DNA of 64,000 bases, from positions 109,237 to 173,236 of the forward strand of contig JAWSVB010000022.1 of the NCBI GenBank assembly GCA_033852135.1, in the 5' to 3' direction. The notes under the pieces are model-generated. The model did not search any database and had not been told where the DNA came from. It saw only the letters and a program-made list of their open reading frames with translations. The stretch's first letter is position 1. Every line of letters begins with the position of its first letter. This document shows positions 45,337-54,227 of this stretch, in pieces. Source of the DNA: QZLE01 sp033852135 (GTDB lineage: Bacteria > Pseudomonadota > Gammaproteobacteria > QZLD01). Position numbers and translations under genes: made by a program.

Positions 45337-46392
45337 GTGCAGACTAAATATTGGCATAAAAGGGATGATGGTAAAGTTTGTTGTGATCTTTGTCCGCGAT
45401 ATTGTGTATTAAAAACTGGTCAACGTGGGTTTTGCTTTATACGGGAGAATATAAACTCGGAAATGGTTTTAACCTCTTATGGTAAATCAACAGGGTTCTG
45501 TATCGATCCAGTAGAGAAAAAACCACTGAATCATTTTTTCCCAGGAACTCCAGTTTTATCCTTTGGGACAGCCGGTTGTAATTTGGGTTGTAAGTTTTGT
45601 CAAAATTGGGATATCAGTAAATCGCATGAAGAATTGATTCTTTCAGCTAAAGCATCTCCTGAGGAGATTGCTCACGTTGCAAAAGGGTATAAGTGTAAGA
45701 GTGTAGCTTTTACTTATAATGATCCGGTGATATTTCATGAGTATGCTGTAGATACTGCAATAGCTTGTAGGGAGAATGGAGTAAAGGCAATAGCCGTTAC
45801 CGCAGGGTATATTAACCCTGAACCACGTAAAGATTTTTTTGCTGCTATGGATGCTGCAAATATCGATCTTAAGGGGTTTACAGATGAATTTTATAAAAAC
45901 TATACAAACGCTCACTTAGCAAATGTGCTCGATACTTTGCAATATGTAAAACATGAAACCAATACTTGGTTAGAAATTACTAACTTATTGATACCCGATG
46001 CCAATGATTCTTCAGCTGAAATAGAGCAAATGACAAAATGGATATATGAAAATTTGGGGGGGGATGTGCCGCTTCATTTTTCTGCATTTCACCCTGCATT
46101 TCAAATGATGGACGGCCAGCGTACTCCACCATCCACCTTGTTTAAAGCAAGGGATATTGCGTTAAAGAATGGGATTAAATATGTATATACAGGCAATATA
46201 GCTGATACAGCTAGTACCAGTACATATTGTGATAATTGTGGCGAGTTGTTAATAGAAAGAGAGTCTTATGAGATAAGTAAATGGTCTATGATGTCTGGGG
46301 CAAGATGTTCAAAATGTAATAATGAAATTCCAGGGTATTTTGAAGATAGACCAGGAAAGTGGGGGAATAAAAGCGCGCCGATTAAGTTTTGA
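45337..46392 (+). CDS. amrS: AmmeMemoRadiSam system radical SAM enzyme
   Basis: 351 residues from GTG at 45337, which has AGGAGG 7 bases upstream; a GTG at 45319 would put the ribosome site inside the gene. The radical SAM 4Fe-4S motif is C81-x3-C85-x2-C88 in AGCNLGCKFCQNW. An N-terminal Cys group (C15, C16, C19, C23, C33) and a C-terminal zinc-ribbon-like pair (CDNC...CSKC) could hold further metal sites. Related enzymes include pyruvate-formate-lyase activators, but the CDLCPRYC N-terminus marks the AmmeMemoRadiSam branch. The substrate is unknown. It is divergent from the MEMO and AMMECR1 genes. Confidence 0.92.
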   Translation: MQTKYWHKRDDGKVCCDLCPRYCVLKTGQRGFCFIRENINSEMVLTSYGKSTGFCIDPVEKKPLNHFFPGTPVLSFGTAGCNLGCKFCQNWDISKSHEELILSAKASPEEIAHVAKGYKCKSVAFTYNDPVIFHEYAVDTAIACRENGVKAIAVTAGYINPEPRKDFFAAMDAANIDLKGFTDEFYKNYTNAHLANVLDTLQYVKHETNTWLEITNLLIPDANDSSAEIEQMTKWIYENLGGDVPLHFSAFHPAFQMMDGQRTPPSTLFKARDIALKNGIKYVYTGNIADTASTSTYCDNCGELLIERESYEISKWSMMSGARCSKCNNEIPGYFEDRPGKWGNKSAPIKF

Positions 46393-46420
46393 ATTTCAAG
46401 GTGATAAATATTGATTAATA

Positions 46421-46482
46421 TTTAAGCCGTTAGCACTGAAAATTATTTAAACTAATAATTATCGGAGTGTGAACGGCTTAAA
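46421..46482. terminator. Long imperfect hairpin between convergent genes
   Basis: TTAAGCCGTT at 46422-46431 pairs with AACGGCTTAA at 46472-46481, with further pairing inside (GCACT/AGTGT and AATTATT/AATAATT). The whole can fold into one 60-base stem-loop between the radical SAM and NifU-like genes. It probably acts as a bidirectional terminator; a mobile palindromic repeat is the alternative. Confidence 0.6.
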
Positions 46483-46493
46483 TGATATTTCGC

Positions 46494-46712
46494 TTAAACT
46501 GACTCTACAGATTCAACTTCAGGTACCATCTCTTTTACAACTCTTTCAACACCGTTTTTAAGTGTTACGTTAGCCATAGGGCAGCATGAACAAGCGCCTT
46601 GAAGTCTAACTTTTACAATATTGCCATCAATTTCAACCAGCTCAACATCACCGCCGTCTGCTTGTAGGCTTGGTCTAATTTTCTCTAAAGCTTCTTCAAC
46701 TCTTTCTTTCAT
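46494..46712 (-). CDS. NifU C-terminal domain protein (Fe-S cluster scaffold)
   Basis: 72 residues comprising just the NifU/Nfu C-terminal domain. The cluster-binding site is GACSCCPMANVTLKNGVE, giving the usual C-x2-C (C-S-C-C, with an extra Cys between where relatives have Gly-Ser). The N-terminal LEKIRPSLQADGGDVELVEI is the family signature. Stand-alone Nfu domains deliver Fe-S clusters to target proteins. It lies beside the radical SAM gene, convergently, so a shared function is possible but not demonstrated. Confidence 0.9.
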   Translation of the reverse strand: MKERVEEALEKIRPSLQADGGDVELVEIDGNIVKVRLQGACSCCPMANVTLKNGVERVVKEMVPEVESVESV

Positions 46713-46849
46713 CGATAATTACCTAATAGTTGACTAATATAGTGAGGATTATATTTTAAAAAATCATAAAATGCTATTTATTGCTTAAAAATGCAATATT
46801 CTCTATTCTTCAAAGCCACTAAATATTCAAAGCATATTAAGAGGTATCT

Positions 46850-48031
46850 ATGGTTACTATCGGCACACCACTTTCAAAGACAGCTACTAAAGTAATGATG
46901 CTTGGTTCGGGAGAGCTAGGTAAAGAGGTAGTCATTGAGCTACAGCGTTTAGGTGTTGAGGTGATTGCAGTCGATAGATATGAAAATGCACCAGCTATGC
47001 AGGTTGCTCATAAATCATATGTGGTCTCTATGCTTGATGGTGGGGCAATACGCGAGATTATTGAGAAAGAGCAGCCAGCTTTTATTGTCCCAGAGATTGA
47101 GGCAATAGCGACTGATACCCTGGTAGAGCTTGAAAACGAGGGATTTAATGTTATTCCAACTGCGCGAGCAGCACAGCTTACAATGAATCGTGAGGGGATT
47201 AGGAGGTTAGCTGCAGAAGAACTTGGTTTAACCACGTCCCCATATAAATTTGCTGTAAGTAAAGAAGAGTATGTAAACGCTGTAGATGAAGTTGGAATAC
47301 CTTGTGTGGTAAAACCAATAATGAGTTCCTCGGGTAAAGGGCAGTCGGTTATTAAAACAGCTGCTGATATTGATAAATCGTGGGAATATGCTCAAGAGGG
47401 GGGGAGAGCAGGAAAAGGGAAGGTTATCGTTGAAGGGTTTGTTGACTTTGACTATGAGATTACCTTATTAACAGTAAGACATGCTTCCGGTATCTCATTT
47501 TGCGATCCTATTGGGCATGTGCAGGAATCCGGGGATTATCAACAATCATGGCAGCCTCAGCCTATGAGTGATAAAGCTTTAACTGCAGCAAAAGATATGG
47601 CTGCTAAAGTAACTGATAGTTTAGGTGGAAGAGGAATATTTGGAGTTGAGTTTTTTGTTAAAGATGACGATGTGTTTTTTAGTGAGATATCTCCTCGTCC
47701 ACATGACACAGGTATGGTTACTCTAATCTCGCAAAACTTATCTGAATTTGCATTACATGCTAGAGCAATACTGGGACTACCTATTCCTACAATAAAAGTG
47801 CACTCTCCATCCGCATCAAGTGTGATACTGGTTGAAGGTAATAGTACCAGCCCTGAATTTTCTAATTTGCAAGAAGCTATTTCTGAACCAGATACAGATT
47901 TTAGACTGTTTGGTAAGCCAGAAATCCCAGGAAAGAGACGGATGGGAGTGGTGTTAGCAAGTGATAGCAGTATTGCAAAAGCACTAGAAAAAGCTAAACG
48001 AGGTTCATCTAAAGTGGTTGTTAAACTGTAA
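46850..48031 (+). CDS. purT: Formate-dependent phosphoribosylglycinamide formyltransferase
   Basis: A 393-residue ATP-grasp enzyme forming N-formyl-GAR from GAR, formate and ATP in purine synthesis. The start IGTPLSKTATKVMMLGSGELGKEV is typical, followed by the ATP-grasp segments VGIPCVVKPIMSSSGKGQSV and FGVEFFVKDDDVFFSEISPRPHDTGMVTL. The length is that of E. coli PurT (392). The folate-dependent PurN is not in the window. A ribosome site AAGAGG precedes the ATG. No PurR operator was recognised. Confidence 0.97.
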   Translation: MVTIGTPLSKTATKVMMLGSGELGKEVVIELQRLGVEVIAVDRYENAPAMQVAHKSYVVSMLDGGAIREIIEKEQPAFIVPEIEAIATDTLVELENEGFNVIPTARAAQLTMNREGIRRLAAEELGLTTSPYKFAVSKEEYVNAVDEVGIPCVVKPIMSSSGKGQSVIKTAADIDKSWEYAQEGGRAGKGKVIVEGFVDFDYEITLLTVRHASGISFCDPIGHVQESGDYQQSWQPQPMSDKALTAAKDMAAKVTDSLGGRGIFGVEFFVKDDDVFFSEISPRPHDTGMVTLISQNLSEFALHARAILGLPIPTIKVHSPSASSVILVEGNSTSPEFSNLQEAISEPDTDFRLFGKPEIPGKRRMGVVLASDSSIAKALEKAKRGSSKVVVKL

Positions 48032-48248
48032 TCAAGGTTTTACTATTTTCTTATCTCTAGATAAATTGGTGTATTGAGGGTATTCTTCTGATACGGTGAT
48101 TTATGTGGTTTATATTAGCACTATCTGTTATTGTGTTTTGCAACTTCATCAATGGTCGATGATATCTGTCTTTATTCATGATTTCTGAGTAAATCCTGCT
48201 ATTCTTTAGATAGATTTATGGGTAATTAAATTGTGGTAATATTTTTTT

Positions 48249-48890
48249 ATGATTAAAGTTCTATTGGTAGATGATCATCAGCTGGTCAGATCAGGGATTA
48301 ATAGAATTCTTCAAGATGCTGAAGGTATTAGCGTAATTGGAGAAGCTAGTAGTGGCGAAGAAGCAATTACTATTACCAGGGAGATTGGCCCTGATGTAGT
48401 GTTGATGGATGTTAGTATGCCAGGTATAGGTGGTATTGAAGCAACCAGAAAATTACTACGAGTTAATGAGAAAATAAAAATTATTGCATTGACCGTTTAT
48501 GCAGGTGAACCATACCCAACTAGTCTTTTAGAAGCAGGAGCATCAGGTTACTTGACCAAAGGGTGTGACGTTTCTGAAATTGTTAATGCAATTAATACCG
48601 TGATGCGTGGAGAGCGCTACCTTGGTAAAGATGTTGCGCAGCAAATGGCTCTTTCCGCACTTCCTGGTGGTAAAAAGAATCCTTTTGATAAGCTGTCTCA
48701 GCGTGAAGTACAAGTTATGCTGATGATAACTCAAGGAAAGAAGCTGCAGGATATCTCTGATAAGCTGTGCTTAAGTCCAAAAACAGTTAGCACCTATCGT
48801 TACAGGATTTATGAAAAGCTTGATGTAGATAATGATGTTGAGCTTACCCATTTGGCTATTCGTCATGGAATGGTCGATAACATTCAGTAA
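48249..48890 (+). CDS. uvrY: UvrY/GacA-type response regulator
   Basis: A 213-residue NarL-family regulator: receiver with D54 in LMDVSMPG, Thr in IALTVYAG and Lys in LTKGCD, then a LuxR-type helix-turn-helix (LSQREVQVMLMITQGKKLQDISDKLCLSPKTVSTYRYRIYEKL). Its position directly before uvrC and pgsA is the conserved arrangement of uvrY/gacA in gammaproteobacteria. The known role is with BarA/GacS kinases, activating small RNAs that titrate CsrA. The kinase is not in the window, and no CsrB-like RNA is evident next to the gene. Confidence 0.94.
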   Translation: MIKVLLVDDHQLVRSGINRILQDAEGISVIGEASSGEEAITITREIGPDVVLMDVSMPGIGGIEATRKLLRVNEKIKIIALTVYAGEPYPTSLLEAGASGYLTKGCDVSEIVNAINTVMRGERYLGKDVAQQMALSALPGGKKNPFDKLSQREVQVMLMITQGKKLQDISDKLCLSPKTVSTYRYRIYEKLDVDNDVELTHLAIRHGMVDNIQ

Positions 48891-49149
48891 CCAGCCATTT
48901 TTTCTATCCCAATAATGTTTTCTATGGCTTGCCTCTTTGGTGGTTAGGCAGTGTTTTGCCTATAGTATTGGTATCTTAATGCTTCTTTGTTTAGGTTGTG
49001 CGTTAGAAATTAATGCTTTATTAGCCTGCAAAAATTTTTAATCTATTTGAAAAGAATAATGGCTGTTCCTAAAAATTTGGAATGCAGCGTTTTGTCCGCT
49101 ATTTTTTCGGAGTATAGTATTAAAATTATTGAAATAAGGTAGTAGATAA

Positions 49150-50961
49150 TTGTTCGATTCTAAAGAGTTTCTTAATCGCGTAACCGAGCTTCCTGGCGTA
49201 TACCGTATGCTTGATGCAAAAGGTAAGGTTATCTATGTAGGTAAGGCAAAAAACCTTAAGAAACGTCTTTCAAGCTATTTTTCTAATGCAAATATCCCGA
49301 TAAAAACTAGATCTCTGGTAGCTAATCTTGCCGATATTAAAGTTATTACAACTAATACCGAGAATGAAGCTTTAATTCTTGAGAACAGACTCATTAAAGA
49401 GCTTAGGCCGCGTTATAATATCTTGCTTCGAGATGACAAAAGTTATCCTTATATCCATTTAACTGCACATGAATTTCCACGTTTAGTTTATCACCGGGGT
49501 GGTAAAAAAGGCGGGGGGCAATTCTTTGGTCCTTTTTCTAGTCCAAAGGCAGTTTCAGAAACATTGAGACATCTGCAAAGGATTTTTAAAAACAGGCAGT
49601 GTTCAGACTCATATTTTGCTAACCGTTCCCGCCCATGTTTACAGTTTCAAATTAATCGCTGCAGCGCTCCTTGCGTTGGAAATATCGATAAAGAGAAGTA
49701 TCAAGTAAATATTGATAATGCAGTTTTATTTCTACAGGGAAAGAATAATGAGTTAATTGATAAGCTGGTTGTTGAGATGGAGCAGGCTTCAAAAAACCTA
49801 GATTTCGAGGCTGCAGCTCATGCTAGAGATACAATATCCTTGCTGCGCCACGTTTTAGAAAAACAGGTTGTTGAGGGGGAGAAAGGTGATTTAGATGTTA
49901 TTGCTCTTGAGCGTACTCCAGAGCTGTCTGTAGTTGAGGTGTTTTTTATCAGAGCTGGTCAAAATCAAGGTAATAGATCATTTACCCCAAAGGTACCACC
50001 AGAAACTGATGATGCAGAGTTGATGGCATCATTTATTTCGCAGTTTTATCTAGAAAAAGATGTTCCTGCTGAGATTGTTGTCTCCCATATACCAGAAGAC
50101 AAAGGATTGCTTGAGTCTGTTCTTTCAGAAACGCGAGGGAAAGATGTTTCAATTGTTACTAATGTGAGGGGGCAGAGAAGGGAGTGGTTGGATTTCACTG
50201 TTAAGAATGCAAGAAATGCCTTAGATAGCCATATAAATAGTAAAGCAAATATGGAAGCAAGGTACCAGTCACTGGTTGAAGAGCTTGGGTTAGATAGATC
50301 CCCTAGCAGGATAGAGTGTTTTGATATAAGTCATTCACTGGGAGAAGATACTGTAGCGTCTTGTGTTGTTTTTGATTCAAGTGGCCCTTTGAATAGTGCT
50401 TATCGAAAATTTAATATCGAGGGTATAACTGCTGGTGATGATTACGCTGCGATGGAGCAGGCTATACGTAGAAGATATTCAAGAGTAGTAAAAGAGAATG
50501 GAGTGTTACCTGATATTTTACTTATTGATGGTGGAAAAGGGCAGTTAGGTAGGGCTATTGAGGTTATTGATGAACTGAATATTAAAGATGTTCTAATTGT
50601 TGGAATAGCGAAAGGCGAGGGGCGTAGGCCAGGATTGGAGAAAATTATTATTCCCAGTAAAAACAGAGAATTTATGCTACCATCCTCTACGCTGGCTTTA
50701 CATTTATTGCAGCATGTTAGGGATGAGGCGCATAGATTTGCACTAGCAGGTCATAGAAATCGAATCGGTAAGAAGAAGTCTCGCTCAGTTCTAGAGGATA
50801 TTCCTGGCTTAGGCCCTAAAAGGCGCCAAATGTTGTTAAAACAGTTTGGTGGAATACAAGGGCTTTCTAAGGCTGGAGTGGCAGATATTCAAAAAATTAA
50901 AGGTGTTAGTAAGGCGATGGCTCAGGAAATATATGTAATGTTTCATAGTGAGGTTAAGTGA
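49150..50961 (+). CDS. uvrC: Excinuclease ABC subunit C
   Basis: A 603-residue nucleotide-excision repair nuclease. From the TTG start at 49150 the GIY-YIG domain reads LPGVYRM...VIYVGKAKNLKKRLSSYF (GVY in place of GIY), followed by a UVR motif (ELIDKLVVEMEQASKNLDFEAAAHARD), the RNase H-like endonuclease half (RIECFDISHSLGEDTVAS, LLIDGGKGQLGRA) and a C-terminal helix-hairpin-helix pair (IPGLGPKRRQMLLKQFGG). The length is normal (about 610). Its TGA stop shares a base with the pgsA start. Confidence 0.97.
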   Translation: MFDSKEFLNRVTELPGVYRMLDAKGKVIYVGKAKNLKKRLSSYFSNANIPIKTRSLVANLADIKVITTNTENEALILENRLIKELRPRYNILLRDDKSYPYIHLTAHEFPRLVYHRGGKKGGGQFFGPFSSPKAVSETLRHLQRIFKNRQCSDSYFANRSRPCLQFQINRCSAPCVGNIDKEKYQVNIDNAVLFLQGKNNELIDKLVVEMEQASKNLDFEAAAHARDTISLLRHVLEKQVVEGEKGDLDVIALERTPELSVVEVFFIRAGQNQGNRSFTPKVPPETDDAELMASFISQFYLEKDVPAEIVVSHIPEDKGLLESVLSETRGKDVSIVTNVRGQRREWLDFTVKNARNALDSHINSKANMEARYQSLVEELGLDRSPSRIECFDISHSLGEDTVASCVVFDSSGPLNSAYRKFNIEGITAGDDYAAMEQAIRRRYSRVVKENGVLPDILLIDGGKGQLGRAIEVIDELNIKDVLIVGIAKGEGRRPGLEKIIIPSKNREFMLPSSTLALHLLQHVRDEAHRFALAGHRNRIGKKKSRSVLEDIPGLGPKRRQMLLKQFGGIQGLSKAGVADIQKIKGVSKAMAQEIYVMFHSEVK

Positions 50962-51560
50962 TGCAGTGGAATATACCAAATACACTGACAGTTATTAGGA
51001 TAGTATTAATACCGTTTCTGATGGTGAGTTTTTTTGCTCTTCCACATCCCTGGTCTAATTGGGTCAGCTTTGGGATTTTTTGGTTTGCTTCGGTTACGGA
51101 TTGGTTTGATGGGTATTTAGCGCGTAAATTGAATCAGACATCTCCATTTGGAGCATTTCTTGATCCAGTTGCTGATAAGTTAATGGTTGCTGTAGCATTG
51201 ATCTGTGTAGTGATTCAGTCACCTAGTGTATATTTTGCTATTCCAGCAGCGATTATTATCGGTAGAGAGATCACCATATCAGCTTTAAGAGAGTGGATGG
51301 CTGGTTTGGGAATGAGCAATAAGGTTGCAGTTTCTATCCTGGGTAAAATTAAAACCTCTGTGCAGATGCTTTCAATAATGTTTCTTCTTTTTAACTACCA
51401 GCTATTTTCTCTTACTCAGGAACAGGTCTATATAGTAGGTACTGTACTATTATATATCGCAGCAGTGTTAACTATTGTATCAATGCTCTCATATTTGAGA
51501 GCAGCTTTTGCAATCGATTTTACAAAAACTGAAACTGATGGCGATATATCAGGTAAATGA
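50961..51560 (+). CDS. pgsA: CDP-diacylglycerol-glycerol-3-phosphate 3-phosphatidyltransferase
   Basis: A 199-residue inner-membrane enzyme that makes phosphatidylglycerophosphate, the precursor of phosphatidylglycerol. The CDP-alcohol phosphotransferase motif is complete: DWFDGYLARKLNQTSPFG then AFLDPVADK (D-G-x2-A-R-x8-G-x3-D-x3-D). About five hydrophobic segments. The start is the ATG at 50961 (GAGG 7 bases before), overlapping the uvrC stop as TGATG; a GTG at 50958 is possible. Translational coupling to uvrC is expected. Confidence 0.96.
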   Translation: MQWNIPNTLTVIRIVLIPFLMVSFFALPHPWSNWVSFGIFWFASVTDWFDGYLARKLNQTSPFGAFLDPVADKLMVAVALICVVIQSPSVYFAIPAAIIIGREITISALREWMAGLGMSNKVAVSILGKIKTSVQMLSIMFLLFNYQLFSLTQEQVYIVGTVLLYIAAVLTIVSMLSYLRAAFAIDFTKTETDGDISGK

Positions 51561-51650
51561 AAGATTCTGAGTAAACAAACAGTTGTAAAACTTTTGTAAC
51601 AATAGGGTTGCTTCAAAGGAAAAAATTATAAAATAATGGTGTTGAAAAGC

Positions 51651-51678
51651 TTGACACAAAGGCGATTCTGACTAAAAT
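51651..51678 (+). promoter_or_regulatory. Sigma-70 promoter for the tRNA cluster
   Basis: A perfect -35 TTGACA at 51651 and a -10 TAAAAT at 51673 with a 16-base spacer, about 18 bases before the tRNA-Gly gene. Confidence 0.85.
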
Positions 51679-51695
51679 ACACCACATGAATTGAC

Positions 51696-51771
<76 letters not shown>

Positions 51772-51782
51772 ATATTCAAAGG

Positions 51783-51806
51783 CCCTGGTAAATCCAGGGT
51801 TTTTTA
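51783..51806 (+). terminator. Terminator-like hairpin between tRNA-Gly and tRNA-Cys
   Basis: CCCTGG-taaat-CCAGGG followed by six Ts. It would end some transcripts after tRNA-Gly or be a processing structure, so the downstream tRNAs may depend on read-through. Confidence 0.7.
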
Positions 51807-51852
51807 GTATAGAAGTTTATTTAAGGTTTATACTGAAACTGCACCAACTCAA

Positions 51853-51926
51853 GGCTAGGTAGCAAAGTGGTTATGCAGCGGCCTGCAAAGCCGTAGACGC
51901 CGGTTCGATTCCGGCTCTAGCCTCCA
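51853..51926 (+). tRNA. cysT: tRNA-Cys (GCA)
   Basis: A 74-base tRNA with acceptor GGCTAG/CTAGCC, anticodon loop CTGCAAA giving GCA at 51885-51887, T-arm GCCGG-TTCGATT-CCGGC and encoded CCA. Confidence 0.96.
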
Positions 51927-51931
51927 AATTC

Positions 51932-52019
51932 GGGGATGTGGTGGAATTGGTAGACACGAGAGACTTAAAATCTCTTGGCTATTGCGGCCGTGCCGGTTCG
52001 ATTCCGGCCATCCCCACCA
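51932..52019 (+). tRNA. leuZ: tRNA-Leu (UAA)
   Basis: An 88-base class II tRNA with long variable arm: acceptor GGGGATG/CATCCCC, anticodon stem AGAGA/TCTCT, loop CTTAAAA with anticodon TAA at 51966-51968, T-arm GCCGG-TTCGATT-CCGGC and encoded CCA. Confidence 0.96.
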
Positions 52020-52052
52020 TTAGTAAAGCTTTTCTCTACAGAGAAAAGACAT

Positions 52053-52082
52053 AAAAAAACCAGCTGATTTGCTGGTTTTTTT
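52053..52082. terminator. Bidirectional terminator after tRNA-Leu
   Basis: ACCAGC-tgattt-GCTGGT flanked by seven As and seven Ts. It ends the tRNA transcript and, in the other direction, the acyl-CoA ligase transcript. Confidence 0.88.
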
Positions 52083-52172
52083 ATGTCTGAATTTTATGGG
52101 TAAGCTGCGTGAGTTTTCCAGTCTCGTGGGTTTTCCATAGATGGTTGTTAGAGAAAAAAGGTACTTACCGAT

Positions 52173-53732
52173 TTAAGATTTTTTATGCTCTTTTATTACC
52201 GCATTGCGGTCTAGTTTATTTGCACCTGTCTTGGGAATCTCTTCTACAAAGAAAATATCTCGAGGTAGTTTGAATTTAGCTAGATGCTTAGAGCAGAATT
52301 GTAGTAATTCATCTTTATTGGTGTTGGAGCCTTTCTTTATTACGACATTGGCGATAGGTACTTGTCCCCATTTAGTATCATCTATACCGATGCAAACGGC
52401 CTCATCAACCTCTTTATGTTTTAAAAGGGCATCTTCAATCTCTTCTGGTGAGATATTTTCTCCACCACTGATAAACATGTTATCTGAGCGACCGATTATT
52501 GAAACAAAGCCATCATCTGAAGCTATTGCTAAATCACCAGAAATAATCCACCCATCCTTTGTAGTGATGGTTGAAGTTCTCTCGTCATCATTTAGGTAGC
52601 CATCAAAATTATGTAAGCTACGCAGGTATAGAATTCCAGCTTTTCCAGGCGGTACTTCTTCGCCAGTTTCAGACATGATTTTATAATCACAGTGAAACAT
52701 TGGCAGGCCGATAGTATCTGATTTATCCTTTACAAGGTCCATGCGATCTTCAGCTGGGATAAATATGAAATTTGATGGTCCAGCTTCAGTGAGGCCATAA
52801 GATTGGGCTGTTTGAATACCCTTATCCCAAAATGGCTGCATAATTTCAGGTTGGCATTTTGATCCACCGGTAAATACAATATCAACTGATTCAAATGAGC
52901 ATGAATCGAAATCTGGATGATTGCTCAACATAAGAGCCATTGGTGTTGCAAGGGGAAGAATTTTTACCTTCTCTTGGTTAATTAGTTCGATAACCTCTTT
53001 GGGGTCAAAGCTTCTAATTAAAATTGCATAACCACCAAAGTGAATATGAGGGACAAAGATGTTCCAGCCACCAATATGAAAGAATGGAAGTGTAATAATT
53101 TCAGATGTTGAACAAATTCTGCTTGATGAACTTGCAGCAAGTTCAACAGAGTTCCATATCACTTGCTGGTGAGAAACTTTGCATATTTTAGGGGTAGAGG
53201 TTGTGCCGCCAGTGTGAATAAGTAAAAAGGTATCACTTATTTTTAATGGGGTGTTGGCTTCATTGTCTGAATGTATTAAAACCTTGGTATAGAATTCATT
53301 GGTGCTGTCATCAGTCAGTTTTATTACTGTAGTAACTGATTTAGGAATGTTTAAGGAGTTAAAAAGATCTTGGAAAAAGTCTTCAAAGAATATAGCTTTA
53401 GGCTGTATTCTATCAATCAGATCATTAATTTCGGTTGCTGCTAAGCGGTAGCTAATTGGTGATAAAACTGCGCCAGTTTTACCAGCAGCAAAGAAAAGAT
53501 CTACAATTTCAATACGATTTCGTGAAATAACACAAACTTTATCCCCTTTATTTATATTGTTTTCAAGGAGAAAGTTGCTTGTCTTATTTGCTCTTGAGTT
53601 TAGCTCTTTAAAAGTGAATTTTTGATTGCAGCCTTTATCAAAGATACCAATAGTATCTGGTGAAATAGAGGCTCTTTTACCTATCCAGTTGCCGACCCAT
53701 TGCATTTCCATCTGCTCAGAACTGCAGAACAT
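52173..53732 (-). CDS. AMP-dependent acyl-CoA synthetase/ligase family protein
   Basis: A 519-residue ANL-superfamily adenylating enzyme. Motifs: the phosphate loop HTGGTTSTPK, SYGLTEAGPSNF, GYLNDDE...GWIISGDLA with the ATP-ribose Asp, FISGGENISPEEIE and the C-terminal catalytic Lys in PKTGANKLDRNAV. This pattern fits acyl-CoA ligases of the FadD/MenE-like type. The substrate acid cannot be assigned, and no fatty-acid or aromatic catabolism genes adjoin. A GGGAAA site lies before the ATG at 53732; ATGs 7 and 9 codons in are alternatives. Upstream is a promoter-leader-terminator region that could attenuate it. Confidence 0.88.
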   Translation of the reverse strand: MFCSSEQMEMQWVGNWIGKRASISPDTIGIFDKGCNQKFTFKELNSRANKTSNFLLENNINKGDKVCVISRNRIEIVDLFFAAGKTGAVLSPISYRLAATEINDLIDRIQPKAIFFEDFFQDLFNSLNIPKSVTTVIKLTDDSTNEFYTKVLIHSDNEANTPLKISDTFLLIHTGGTTSTPKICKVSHQQVIWNSVELAASSSSRICSTSEIITLPFFHIGGWNIFVPHIHFGGYAILIRSFDPKEVIELINQEKVKILPLATPMALMLSNHPDFDSCSFESVDIVFTGGSKCQPEIMQPFWDKGIQTAQSYGLTEAGPSNFIFIPAEDRMDLVKDKSDTIGLPMFHCDYKIMSETGEEVPPGKAGILYLRSLHNFDGYLNDDERTSTITTKDGWIISGDLAIASDDGFVSIIGRSDNMFISGGENISPEEIEDALLKHKEVDEAVCIGIDDTKWGQVPIANVVIKKGSNTNKDELLQFCSKHLAKFKLPRDIFFVEEIPKTGANKLDRNAVIKEHKKS

Positions 53733-53919
53733 ATTAAATATTTCCCGTAAACCATTCCTAGCTTAAGGTTATTGCATAAAATGCCTATAAGCAAGGCTAT
53801 GGGCTTATAAATTTGCTGAAATTTACTAATCACCATTTAGCATGAAAAATATAGCTGGATTATTGAGGGTATTGGCTAAATAGCTTTGGATTAGAACTAA
53901 GGATATTTGTTACTTAATT

Positions 53920-53948
53920 AAAAAACCCCCTCCTTAATAAGGAGGGGG
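53920..53948 (-). terminator. Strong intrinsic terminator or attenuator upstream of the ligase gene
   Basis: CCCCCTCCTTA-A-TAAGGAGGGGG is a perfect 11-bp stem; on the minus strand it is followed by six Ts. It faces the acyl-CoA ligase gene and lies 188 bases before its start, so it would stop transcripts that begin at 54193 or beyond. Confidence 0.85.
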
Positions 53949-54193
53949 TAAAGTAAGGGGCGACGTAGCTAGGATTGTCGTCGCCACTTGGAGGAGCTGG
54001 TAAATTCATTATTGCAGTTACGCCAAATGCTGCAAAGCAACATACTAGTCGCATCAACCTTCTCAGTCAAGTTGTTTTTGGGTATGAAAATTTATTAAAT
54101 CGTAAGAGTCGCTAAGCGGTTGTGACTATACGCTATAAATTATGAGTAAAAGGGTAAAGCCCATAAGTATAGGTCGTTCATTAAATTGTCCAT
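53920..54193 (-). ncRNA. Candidate leader RNA or small RNA
   Basis: A promoter at 54200-54227 and the terminator at 53920-53948 define a minus-strand transcript of about 274 nt with no complete protein gene. It contains a second hairpin near 53958-53983 (GGCGACG/CGTCGCC, loop of about 13 bases). A 46-codon frame starting at 54054 with a GAGAAGG site runs through the terminator and stops only beyond it (53914), which argues against a normal peptide gene. It could be a free small RNA or the attenuated leader of the acyl-CoA ligase. Confidence 0.5.
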
Positions 54194-54199
54194 AGGCAC

Positions 54200-54227
54200 A
54201 TTATACATTTAAAATTAGTTTGATCAA
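54200..54227 (-). promoter_or_regulatory. Sigma-70 promoter for the leader or small RNA
   Basis: On the minus strand TTGATC and TATAAT are separated by 16 bases. The -10 is a perfect match and the -35 matches four of six. Confidence 0.7.

Noticed and set aside
48891..49149. CsrB-like small RNA next to uvrY
   Set aside because: No array of GGA-loop hairpins or strong terminator was found in the gap.
53914..54054. 46-codon peptide gene on the minus strand
   Set aside because: Its last codons are the terminator stem and the stop lies beyond the T-run, so a terminated transcript could not encode it. Kept only as part of the leader or small RNA hypothesis.
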